Shown here one piece after another: positions 22,560 to 33,069 of a DNA stretch of 64,000 nucleotides. The position numbers and the translations under genes are program-made. Numbering within the stretch: position 1 is the first letter of the stretch; every line of letters begins with the position of its first letter. Source of the stretch: Aquila chrysaetos chrysaetos (Eukaryota; Chordata; Aves; Accipitriformes; Accipitridae); the NCBI RefSeq assembly GCF_900496995.4, contig NC_044030.1:16180851-16244850 (forward strand), read 5' to 3'. The notes beneath the pieces were generated by a model. That model ran no database searches. It saw only the letters and a program-made list of their open reading frames with translations, and was not told where the DNA came from.

Positions 22560-25500
22560 ATGGAGAGTTTAGGCAAAGACCTTGCCTATTCAGACTCGTC
22601 CCAGCCACCCTCTGCAAACAGGGAGGAGTATGCCGTGCCAGGTAATGATGACAATATTCCTAATTTAAGTTTTTGGAGAGAGGAGAGAATGATCTTTGTC
22701 ACTGGTGGTTTCTAAAAAAGGAGTTAATAATTGCCAGTTTATGCTTGGGGGATGGAGGATGTGCATTTAACTGCAAATATATGTGGCTTTTTCCGAGTTG
22801 TGTTTCTGATCACAAAGGCAGAAGCACCTATAAAGGCTTTTCAACTTGGACAAAGTCCCTCAGGCAGCATCAATATATTGTCTGTTTGCAGACTGGTGAT
22901 ACTCTCTCATTGTTCTCTTAGCTTGATGGATTTTTTTCTTTTCATTTCATCTCTGTATCTTTGTATCCTCTGCTAAATAATTTTTCATCAGTATGACGAT
23001 GTTTTACTGTGATCTTTCCTTCTTAGCGCTAGCAGGGGACAGGCAGCTTTGGAGCAGCCATGGGAGTACTCTCTTGGACTGGTTAGAAATAAATGAGGGG
23101 TGTTTGCTACCTGTGCAAAACAATTTGCTTGGGATGGGTTGGGAAGGAGACTGATTGCAAGCAGCTAAAAATACTTTTATGGCTCATAAGACATTTTGAA
23201 AAGGAAAGAAAGTTACTTTGGCTGCAAAGGGATGTGCAAGGGATTACGTACTTCAGTTGTTAAACTGAAGCCCTGTGAGCCCTGTGTAGATCCTGCTACT
23301 ACAACTTGTAGCCTCATCTTCCCAGGCAGCTTCATGCCTCTTGCTATGTGGATGGCAGAGTCATCTCCTGCTGGCTGTGCCCTGTGGCCTTTGACAGTGC
23401 TTCACATTGAGAAGCAGCTTCCCATTTGAGGAACGTCTACTTGGCTGTAAGGTGTGCAGTCCAAGTGCAGTGTTTTTCATCTCAGAGGCTGACACCATCT
23501 CCGGTTGTGCCGAGGTGCGCTTGCCGTAACTGAGATACTCTGGCACTGTTGTTGTATGTGGCGTTGTATGTTCAAATCTGTATTGCATCCTGCTGTGCCT
23601 TTTCTCTTTGGTCTGGTTAGGCTGGAATTTTTTTAGGAAAGGAGCCGTCTTCTCCCGTACGGCTCTACTGTGCTCCAAGCAAAGGGGGGTCCTCGAACTA
23701 CTGTACAAAAAACAACAATAAAAGAACAGAAAAACTAATAGGCAACAACAGAAAGTAGGATTATTTTTTACTTCGTGGTTGTGATGGTGGCTGTTATTAT
23801 TAGACAGCACTTGGAATACCAAGCCCAGATTTAGGCAGCTCTGGGCACAGGAAAGACAAAGGCATACTGGGGTGGGTCCAGTTCTCCCAGCTGGGCAAGG
23901 GAATGATGACCATTCTTCACCGATTTGACCTAATACTTTAGTGTGAGCTGAGGCTCTTTGTTGAAGGAGCTTTATCTGATTACATGTGGAAGGACCAGGT
24001 TATAGTGTTGCTTTTTTATTGTGTGGGTTTTGTTGAAACTATGAAAATCAGTGCTTTTGTGACCTCTTCAGTGTACGTGTGGGAAGAGCCCCCACTTGTT
24101 CCCAGACCCAGGGTAGCAGTGTTGCTCCTGAACAATGCCCTTTTTCTTAAGGGAGCACTGTCGTGCTACTTGATCTAAGCCAAGGGATTTCATGGTGTCC
24201 TCACGGCACGGGAAGCCTGCCCTGTGCTTCCATCAGGCTCCAGGTCCCTACAGTGCTAGGTAGTTTGGACAAGAGTCACCCCAACGCTGCAGCAGCAGGA
24301 AGAAAAATGCAACTAGAAATTTAGAGTAACATCCAGTGCCGGAGCCTGGGAGCTTTGGGTGGTGTGTCATCAGATCCTAGCTACTGAGGCTGAGCTGGAA
24401 GTACAGCACCCAAGCAGTTTTGTATCAAGACCCACTTCATGACAGAAACAGCATGGTCTCTTGCATTAGTGCTCTGTCACCAGGCAGGGAGGGATCAAAT
24501 TGCCCCTTGGCCAGGATCTCACGTTTGCACTTAATTTGTCCTTGTAGATGTCAGCAACACCCGTCGCTTGAGAGACCGGGAAATGCTCCGGAAAAGAAGA
24601 GCTGAAGCCCACGAGAAAGACTCAGTTCAGTGGGTTCTGAGGTGAATCTCATTTATACTTTATGCCCCATCAGTCTTCAGTGGGGGAAGGTGACCTGCAG
24701 CCGGTAGCTGGTGAAGGTCTAGGCAGGTGTTGGGGGGCAGAGGTGGGGGTGGGTGGGTGGGTTACGTAGGTGGTAGGTTGGGTGCCAAGCAATCCTCAAC
24801 CACAGCGTGGGGCTGGGGAAAAATTTGGTGCCCAAGCTCCTACCTGCCAGTGCAGCCACAGGAGGCTGCCGTGCAGGGCTAGGGAGGAGGGCTGCAGAAA
24901 TGCAGCTTCTGCTGGGATGGACGGGGTCACGATCCCAGGAGGGGGGCTGGCAAAGCAGCCTTGGCACAGGAGGGAAAGTCCTCTGCCGCACACCCAACTC
25001 TTTGCCTCTGTGAAATCCCCTTGCAGGGATTACAAGATCAAACGGCAAAGGAGAAGCAGAGGAGGCAGGCGAGGACGAGGCCACCAGCCTGTGATGGAGC
25101 CCAGCCAGGAGCCAGAACTGGAGCTGGATCCCGAGCCCAACCCGCAGGAGGAGGCTGGGCCAATGCCCTCCAGTCCAGCACTGCCTGAGCCGGTGCATCA
25201 ATTGCCCGTGCTGACAATCCAGGACCTGGTCAGTGAGATGCAACTGGGAGCGTCAGAGGGGGAGCAGGGAGCCATGATCGAGGATCCTGTGGGTGAGCTG
25301 CCGGAGGGCCACTGGCCCTGTGGGGGCTCGGGGGGAGCAATGCAGTGCCACCTCTTGAGGACTGTCAGCCAAGGTTGCCCACCTTATTAACAACCAGCCC
25401 GCGGCACCACTAGGGCACAGGTCCCTGCCCCACCAAACACGACTTGGGTAGCTGTGAAATGGCGGGGGGGAGATGCTGGACCTGTGGCAGCAGATAGCAC

Positions 25501-26566
25501 TTTCCAAGTCACAGGGAGTGACAAAAAGCCCACTGCTGTCAGCAGAGTCATTGGCATGGGGTCTGTGGTCCCTGGTCTTAAATAGCTCCTTGTCCTAAGG
25601 ACAACCCCGGTCTCTGCCAAGAGCCAGGTTAGGGCAGAGAGGCTGCGGAGACAAGGTGTGGTCTCCTGAGGCCAGAGCTGGTCAGGGAGAGCCAAAGCCC
25701 AGACACGCTCTGTCCACAGTCCACCTGGTTTGGGGGCTGTCACCGGGGTGGAGGGGGAGGGAAAGGTGGGCACTAGGGCAAGGGGTGGGTGTCTGCAGGG
25801 GACTACCCCTTTGAAATCTGCCAGGACCAAGGCACGGAGGGCACTAAGCTGGTCTGAATGGCACATTGCCATCTGGGCTCAGGAAATCCATTTACAGCTG
25901 ACACAGCTGGGGCCAGCAGGAGTTGCTCCCAGATCTGGCTTGGGAAGAGAAGAGCACATTTACTTTAGTGGTCAGTGGGCCAAGCCTGCAGGTTGCTTCA
26001 AAACCAGGAAAACTTAGGATCTGCTTCAGAGGCGGTGAGCATCCTCTGACTGCCGATTAATGCATTTCCAGCAATGTCTGTGCCAGGCGGGGAGAAAAGA
26101 CCTTTCACTGCAAGGCGTGCAATGCCCTCATGCCAAGGAAAAAAAACATTGTGCATCCTAGGGACTGGGTCTGACTGGGCCACATCACACGAGTCCAGCT
26201 CCCAGCCCTGAGATCTTGAAATGGGCTGTGTTTATTTGCCTCCTGCCTTTAAACCCACTGGGGCTTTACCCTCTCCAACTCCCCTCCACAGCTCCTGGGA
26301 CTGCCGTGTCCTTTGAAAAGCAGGCAGACCACTGGGAGCTACCTAACATCACAAGCAATTGCAGGAGCCTGGCCATGGGGGCTTCAGCATGGCATGGAGC
26401 CGTAATGCATGAGAGACCCCCAATATGAAATTATCTGTCTCTTACAGGCCGTGTAGGTGAAGAAGACCTGCTGAAACCAGCAGAAGGAGAAATACCAGAA
26501 GCTTTGAATATTCCTCTGGAAAATGAATACCAGGATGATGAGTACAGCACAGATATTCTATTTTAA
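22560..26566 (+). CDS. HEMGN: Hemogen, complete, four coding exons
   Basis: Coding exons are 22,560-22,641, 24,548-24,641, 25,027-25,292 and 26,448-26,566, with GT/AG introns in phases 1, 2 and 1. The product is 186 residues; human hemogen is 484. Residues 33-59 (RRLRDREMLRKRRAEAHEK, then QWVLR) match human SLRNRELLRKRKAEVHEKETSQWLF. A basic nuclear-localisation region follows at 62-76 (KIKRQRRSRGGRRGR). Residues 80-147 are acidic and proline-rich, and the C-terminus YQDDEYSTDILF matches the human NDVYSYVLF end. The long array of acidic repeats in mammals is absent, so the middle is compact. Hemogen is a nuclear, acidic-activation-type regulator of erythroid differentiation. In chicken the Z-linked homologue is reported to act in male gonads between DMRT1 and SOX9. 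The gene converges on FOXE1, as in human. Base composition and splice sites look normal; identification is firm. Confidence 0.92.
22642..24547 (+). other. HEMGN intron 1
   Basis: The intron is bounded by GTAATG and CTTGTAG. It is A+T-rich, with no exon or repeat recognised. Confidence 0.8.
25293..26447 (+). other. HEMGN intron 3
   Basis: The intron is bounded by GTGAGC and CTTACAG. Exon 3 reads on in frame for another 32 codons to a stop at 25,388-25,390, so retention of this intron would give a shorter protein lacking the conserved C-terminus. No repeat was recognised. Confidence 0.75.
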
Positions 26567-26645
26567 TTTGCTCTTGGTTTTTTTTTTTTTTTTTTAATGT
26601 TTTGACTCCTGCATGATAAACTGGACCAGCTCTTTCCTTGTGAGT

Positions 26646-26651
26646 AATAAA
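26646..26651 (+). terminator. HEMGN polyadenylation signal
   Basis: AATAAA lies 80 bases after the stop codon. A run of about 19 T (26,578-26,596) separates the stop from the signal. Confidence 0.65.
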
Positions 26652-26659
26652 GCCCGCAC

Positions 26660-29280
26660 TTTCCTGGTCACTCTGCTTTCTATGCTTCTTTCAGGTTACG
26701 ATGAGGGGGAATGCGGTTGCTTGCACAAAAGCAGTCCTTTCCGAGGTGCCTGCTGCCTGCGGTCCATGAGCCCCCCCCAACCCTCTCTGCCACCAGGCTG
26801 TTCCACCTGGGTGGTGGTCCCATGGAGGGCTGCACAGTGCCCCACCACGCTGCAGTTTAAGCGTACAGACCAGTGTCCCTCCATGTTTCTGAAAGGCATT
26901 TCTGATTTGCAGAAATGCGAGTGGCATTGTGAAGCTGAATCCCACCACGATTTTTAGCTGGCTGGAGCAGGCCAGCTTGGGCTTTTTCCTGCACCTGATA
27001 AATCCTACAGCCCCTTGTGTTATTATCTTCAGTCTGAAGGTCTTTCTCACAGTCTGTTCTCCTCCTTTGTAAACAGCTTGCTTTCCTAAAGCCTGGAAAG
27101 CATTTTGTTTTCAATTTCTGGGCAACCTCACTCTAAACTTGCTGAGCTGCTGCGTCAGGCAAACAAAAGGTGGTTGAAAACAGCCGAATGTGACAGGCTG
27201 AAACTTGGCTGAACCATCTTCTGTGAGGGAAATGCCGTTTGGGGCAAAGACAGGAGCCACTCTGCACAGCTTGCCGTGCCCTTGGATCCCCAGCCACACA
27301 CACAGGATTTCTCCTGACGCCGGGAAGGAAGGGGGCACCCTCTTTCTCTTCCCACATTTTGGGTCTTGTGGTCTTCTCTCCTGTGTGTGGCAAGAGGGGT
27401 GGCTCTCATGTTCCTGTAATATCCTGACACAGAGAGTCTTTCTCCTCTTGGGGTGGAGTGGAAGTCTCTGTTGCTATTACCTGAGTTACCAAGGGCCTGT
27501 CTCCCAGAGCACAGGACTGGCCAGGCCCTGAGGTCACCCTCGATTTGGGGGATTTATGGATTTTTTGTGGCTCCAGAGATGTTGCTGCTGCTGTCCCAGA
27601 GCCCTGCAGGCTCTGTGTCTCAGCAGATGTGACATCTCACTGGTGACACCAGTAACGTCTCTTGAGTGACAGGATGGACATCACTGACTCCTGCCCCTGC
27701 TTCAGTCCCAGGCATGTCACATGAGGGGGAAGTGCTCACAAGCACTTAGCACAGCCTCCCCACCCCAAAATCCTGGGATGATCTCTGCAGTTACACCGCC
27801 AGAAGCTCTAAAGCACCTGGTGTGTGTCAAAGCAGAAAGCATCCAGCAGCCCCATAACTAAGCAAATGCAGCCCATTCCCTGTGGGCAGTTCCTGGAGGG
27901 ACAGCTCTCCCTACACAGGTGTCCTGGGACTGTTTTGGTCTCCATCCTCATCTCAGCTAACACAAGGTTGCGCTATCCCCTTGAGTGACAGATACCTGTG
28001 GGAGCAGAGCAAGATGTCTCACCTTCTGCCGTGAACTACCCAAACTTCATTCACAACCCCAAATACTTAAGGCATAACCAGAGGGCCTCACAGAAGCCCT
28101 GCAGCACGGAGGGAGCTGTAGCTGGGGTAGGGATGCTGACCGCGGACCAAGGCACTGGGTGAAGGCAGCTGAGGCTGCACAGGCCTGAAGGGGAGCCAGG
28201 GGCAGAATGCCATGTTATGGTTGAGCACCACCACAAAATCTATGCTGGGGTCCTCCTGCAAGTGTGATGCCACATTGCAAGGAGGCTGGGCTGTAGGCTC
28301 TGCTGCAGGCAGGCAGGCAGGCCAGGAGACCCTGCCACCTGGCAGAGCCCCCCACGTGCCATGGTGAAGGCCAAGAAGAGCTAGTGGCTCTTTCCAGCTC
28401 TCCAGCCCTCTGCAGTGCTCACAGAGGAGGTGGGGGAGAAATTGGCTGCGCTGCCCACCTCCACTTCTGCAGACATTTAGGCTCACCTGGTTTCCAGACC
28501 TCTTTAGATTTTGGGGAGAAGAAACTTCTCGGAGGCTTTAGACTCATCTCACAGCTCCTGTCAGTCAAGGAGGGCACAAAACAATCTACCATGTCCCTCC
28601 TTCTCCGGTGTTGAAGTGGAGCTGTAGGAAGTGGTGAAGGCCTGGCAGGGTGAATTCTCTATGAACATGGGGCAACGTTTGTTGCTGAAACACGAGTGTG
28701 CGCAGTGGTGCCGATCCTGTGCCGCAAAGACTGGAGAGCTCCCTGTGGGCAGAGACTCACAGGGACCAGAGAAAGCACCTCTGTCCATCTGCAGAGATGG
28801 CTTTGGTGGCCAGGAGGTCCTGGAGTCACACTGGGTACCACATGCTCTGTCTTAGAGCTGCTCTTACTCTAACTGGCTTCTTTGGCAGCCGGTAAGAAAG
28901 GTGTACCTGCAAGCAACAAATCTTATCACAAAATAACCAAGGGAAAGATAAAGCCTTCCTTATCAGCACTTTCACTCACAAGGCACTGTTTCTTTCTCTG
29001 ACGAGAGGACAGATAACAGAGCTCTTGCTTATGCAGATGGGGTTTAGGTGCAAAGCTGGACAAGTAGAGGTCCATGTGCATCCCTGAGGTAGGTCCTGCT
29101 GTCTGAATGGAGCTGGGGATGGGCTGGCAACAGTGGCTGTATCTAGGGGAGGGAGGCTGCTGTTTTGCAGATGCAATGCATCACCCTCTCCCTCCTTTCC
29201 CTCCTTCCTGAGCCCCAGAGAGATGTCTTTACCCAGGGCTGTTAACAGAGTGTGCAGTGAAGGTAATTTTTACCTTCTGA
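26660..29280. other. Intergenic sequence downstream of HEMGN
   Basis: No gene was recognised. TRMO, the human neighbour here, left no detectable exon in either strand's translation. Confidence 0.55.
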
Positions 29281-29285
29281 GGTGA

Positions 29286-29734
29286 TGTCCTGGGTTCAGC
29301 TGGGATAGAGTTAATTTTTACAGGAACCTGGGAGGTGGGGGGGCATAGCCGGGGCAGCTGACCTGAACTAGCCAAGGAGCTGTTCCATACCATGTGACAT
29401 CATGCCCAGTATATAGATGGGGAGTGGGCCGGGGGGGGGCTCTCCTGCTCTCTCTCGACTTTCGGTGGGGGAAGTGGCGGAGCGTCGGGTCCCGGGTGGT
29501 GAGCAGTTGCACTGTGCATCGCTCTTTTCTGTATACTCTTTCATTAGTACCGTCGTTGTTGTTGTAACTTTTTTTGCGTTGTCCCAGTAAACTGCCCTTA
29601 TCTCAACCCTCGAGGTTCCAGGGTTTTTTTTCTTTTCTCTCCTCCGTCTCCCCCCTATCCCACCGGAGGGGGGCGGGAGGAGTGAGCGAGCGGCTGCGTG
29701 GTCCTTTGTTACCGGCTGGGCTGAAACCACGACA
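29286..29734 (+). mobile_element. Solo LTR of an endogenous retrovirus (fossil), plus orientation
   Basis: A 449-bp unit starts TGTCCTGGGTTCAGCTGGGA and ends GGGCTGAAACCACGACA, with TG...CA termini. It is flanked by a perfect 5-bp duplication GGTGA (29,281-29,285 and 29,735-29,739). Inside are a TATATAGAT promoter-like box near 29,410 and an AGTAAA near 29,586 in the expected order. No internal viral genes are attached. The 5-bp duplication fits an ERVL- or ERV1-type integrase better than the 6 bp usual for ERVK. The perfect target duplication and high similarity to the copy at 55,814 suggest a recent insertion on the scale of avian lineages. Confidence 0.88.
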
Positions 29735-29739
29735 GGTGA

Positions 29740-30795
29740 CAAGTAGGGTCTGGGTCTGACACGAAGGGGAAGGCTGGGGGAGGTCAGAGACCTTTAACTG
29801 ACTGTAGCCTTCTGGATGATGAAGAGTGGGTGATGGGTGCAGGGAGAGGGCTTCTGAGCTATGGGGCCAGCACAGGGAGCTGGGTCAGTGCCCGACACAA
29901 TGCTCCCGTCCTTGCTGCACTGTACAGGTGAGAGGGCTACATGAGGCTCTTCCAGGGTGCTCTGACCTGCTACCTGAGCCATGCAGACCAAGGCAGGCAT
30001 GCTGTGATATACAGTGAGTATGACCACCATGATTCTCTCCTCAGTCCTGAGATTCAGCCTGGTGTTTGTTAATGTCAACTGGGCTGGGCTGACCATGCTG
30101 CTCTGAGCTCATCTCAGGGCCACGGGTCCTGTCCCCATGACCTGCAGAGCGTGGGGAGCGATCCTGAGGGCTAACAGCCATGACAGGACAGCTAAGGAGA
30201 GGGAAGCTGACATCATATCCAGGAGAACCAGACTCTCCTCTGCCTACTGCCAATTATACTTCAACATCCTTCCAGGAAACATGCTTCCAGCTCTATGGGA
30301 GAAGAGAGGTGGTTTGGTTGGTGCACTCTGGCTTCCCACTTCTCAATTTGCCCTTGTGAAACAGGGCCCCCCACATCTGCAGGGGTGATTTGTGGCAGGC
30401 TGTTTCTCATGGGTGATGTTTTGAGGTGGGAGGGTTTTCTGGTCCTTGGCAGAAGTGAAGTCATAGCTAAGCCCGAGCAGAAAGTGGGCCAGCAACTTAC
30501 AGCCAGAGGCCACGAGAGGTCAATGAAAAGCCATTCCACCCTGCAAGAGCCTTGTCTTGCAGAGATAAGAAAACTTTCTGGCTGATTTACCAATATTGAC
30601 TTTAAGCAGTAAATCCTGGTGACAGCAAATACCCACTCCCTCTTTGGTCACTGTTTCCTGCTCAGAGCGTGTTAGCTCTGATCCTTCCCATTCTGTGTTC
30701 GCCATTTAAATAAGTACCTCTCTAATACTGCCAGGGCTGTCACAGAGTGCAGCTCTATGCCCAGCTGGGCTCAGCAGTGCTCCACCAGCTGGCCT
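29740..30795. other. Intergenic sequence after the first solo LTR
   Basis: No gene, RNA or clear repeat was recognised. Confidence 0.5.
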
Positions 30796-30799
30796 GGAT

Positions 30800-31285
30800 C
30801 TCCTGTTCCACCAGGAAATCATATAACTGTAGAAAAAGTTAAGTGGGAAGAGGTCTCTGGAAATCTTGAATCCAGCCTCTGCTCAAAGCATGGCTAACTC
30901 TGAGCAGACTGCTTAGGGCTTTTTCCAACCAAGTGTTGACCATCTCCAAGATTGGAGATGCCCCCCTCTCTGGTCCCCATCCTAGGGCTGCCCTGCTCTC
31001 AAGGGAAGAAGGTTTTTCCTTATGTCCAACCAGACTTTCCCTCGTCACAGCTTTTGTTCCTTGCCTCTTGCCCCAACATGGTGCACTTCAGAGAAGACCT
31101 CACCTTCATCTTCTCTGTAACTCTCTCTAGGACGGCAAGTTAGACTCCACGCTCGCCTTCTCTGCTCCAGGTGAACAAACCTGATTCCCTCAGCCTGTCC
31201 TGTGCTCCCTATCTCGACGGCCTCAGCTGGGCTCCAGTCTTTCTTGTACTGGGTTACCCTAACTGGATCCAGCATTCCACCCACA
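30800..31285 (-). mobile_element. CR1 LINE fragment
   Basis: The plus strand reads as antisense CR1 3' UTR and ORF2 end. The order is GAATCCAGCCTCTGCTCAAAGC, GGCTTTTTCCAACCAAGTG, CATCTCCAAGATTGGAGATG, AAGGTTTTTCCTTATGTCCA, then CCTGATTCCCTCAGCCTGTC. This is the order seen in avian CR1 subfamilies. The terminal octamers are not clear and the copy is substantially diverged, hence old. Ends are approximate. Confidence 0.7.
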
Positions 31286-31539
31286 ACAAGCAGGGGGAAT
31301 GGCTGCTTGCCTCAGCCCACAGGCTGAAACTCAGTCCGTCTAGATGGACTTGGGGCTTTGAGCACGATTGTGCCTTTGCCTCCCTCAGACTGCCTGAGGT
31401 TTTTGCAGAAACACAGAGCAAAGAAACCAAGACACAGCTTGTGTGGTAAAGCAGCGTGCTCTGAACTTCATAGCCTTAATTGCGATTCTTTTTTCAACCC
31501 TCTTCTGCACACACCATCGCCCAAGTCGTTTGCAAAAGC

Positions 31540-32060
31540 GCAGCCAACGCCGGCTGAGCCCCCCCCCCCCCCCCGCCTCCCAGTTACAACCCAAGGCCGC
31601 AGCGAAAGCAGCCGCCGCCGTCCTGCCAGGCTTTCTGCGAGCTTGCAAAGCGCTGGAAACCGCAGCGACCCCCCCCCCGCCCCCGGCCGGCCCGGCGCGG
31701 CGCGGCGGCCGTCGCCGGCACGATGCGGCAGTGCTCTCTAGCGGCAGCACCGGCCCCCGCCTCCCCAGGGACGCCCCGAGGAACGGGGTTGGGGGCTGCA
31801 CCGGCAGGCAGGGAGCAGCCCCCCTCGGCGGGGAGGGCGGGCGGGCTGCCGCGGCCGGGGTCTCCATCCCCGGTGTGCGGGGAGGGTGGTCGCAAGGCTC
31901 GGTGCCTGTGCCGCGGGCGGCGCGGGACCTGCCGCGGGCCGCCTGCGGGAACGGGCGGTGAAGTGATCACGCCGGCCCCGCGGCAGCGACTGCAGCGAGG
32001 TGGGCATCTGTCCTCGCGGCTGCTGGAGTCCGTCCCGCGCGTGGGCTGGCTCGCCATCCC
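31540..32060. promoter_or_regulatory. Orphan CpG island
   Basis: A sharply bounded block of about 500 bases is very G+C rich with many CpGs (for example GGCCCGGCGCGGCGCGGCGG near 31,690). It starts after a run of 16 C at 31,559-31,574 and ends abruptly near 32,060. Open frames cross it on both strands, the longest starting MRQCSLAAAP on the plus strand, but none resembles a known protein and none has a convincing donor. CpG islands of this size normally mark promoters. In human the TRMO promoter lies between HEMGN and FOXE1, so this may be the promoter of a lost, displaced or unrecognised TRMO, or of a non-coding RNA. Confidence 0.7.
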
Positions 32061-32061
32061 T

Positions 32062-33065
32062 CTGCCGGTTTGTCAGCGGCAGGGATGTGGTGGCTGTTAA
32101 AGACGACGAAGACACCCCACGTTGATGAACGTTTTGCTCTGCCGGAGGTGCAAAGGCGTCAGTTGTTGCGCTGCTGGCAGTGTTGACACACTTAAGTCTA
32201 GCTCCTGTTGAGGCAGGAGGTGTTATGTATCTTATACGCGCCTAAGTGGGAAGGCTTGAAACCGTTTCCTCTGGTTGCTTCAAGTAGGGCTTTCTTTTGC
32301 CTTTCCTCTAGAAGGGAAGGGGTCTCTTGGTTGTGAGAGCAGATAGGACCTGGTCTTAAAGGCAGCTTGCGAATATATTATTATCCAGAGGCAGTGGCTT
32401 TGTGTTGACCTCACAGTGCAGAAGACCGGGACTTGGCTGGTATTGTCGTGGCCTGAGCTGATTTTAGCTTGCTTGGCTGTGACAGCAATCAGTGGTCAGA
32501 TAATTAGCACTTACGTTCGTTTTCATTTATACTGATAACTATTATTTATTCTGGCTTGAACTGTTTGTGACTCTAGAGCAACACCACAGATCCCAGCCCA
32601 TGAGAGTGGTCAGCCACTCATTGCTGCCACAGTGCAAACCCGTGTTATTCGAGTAAAGGCAATTTTAGAGAAAACAAGGAGAACAGAAAAAAAAAAAAAA
32701 TTTGGGAACCACTGAAAAACAACATACATACAGAAATAAATTCAAGTGAACCCCAGGACTGAGAAGGAAGAAATCATCACCATCAACACCATGTGCCTCC
32801 TGATGAAGAGAAGGAAACCTTTACCGAGAACAACATGATCTGCCTATTGAAGACATCAGGATGCTGGTAACTTGTTGTAAGCAGCCCTCCCCTCCACCCC
32901 TGCAGCCATCAACCTGAGGACACAGGAAGGGTGAGCATAACATCAAGAAGCAGGAGCAGATACTAAGAATTTGTGTGTGTGTGTGTGTGTTTAGCAATCA
33001 TCTCAGCTGCATTACTGAGGTTTTTCTATATTAATTTGGAATTGAAAAGGATTTGATTCCATTAA
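32062..33065. other. Intergenic sequence between CpG island and ERV remnant
   Basis: No exon was recognised. There is a 14-base A run at 32,687-32,700 and a GT dinucleotide repeat at 32,972-32,991. The last few hundred bases could include more of the retroviral fossil, but nothing can be assigned. Confidence 0.5.
32972..32991. repeat. (GT)10 microsatellite
   Basis: Ten uninterrupted TG/GT units directly before the retroviral fossil. Confidence 0.9.
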
Positions 33066-33069
33066 AACT

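Noticed and set aside
29368-29742. Open frames shared by the two solo LTRs (for example one starting MRCPSKLPLSQPSRF)
   Set aside because: Non-coding LTR sequence; the same frames appear in both copies because the LTRs are nearly identical.
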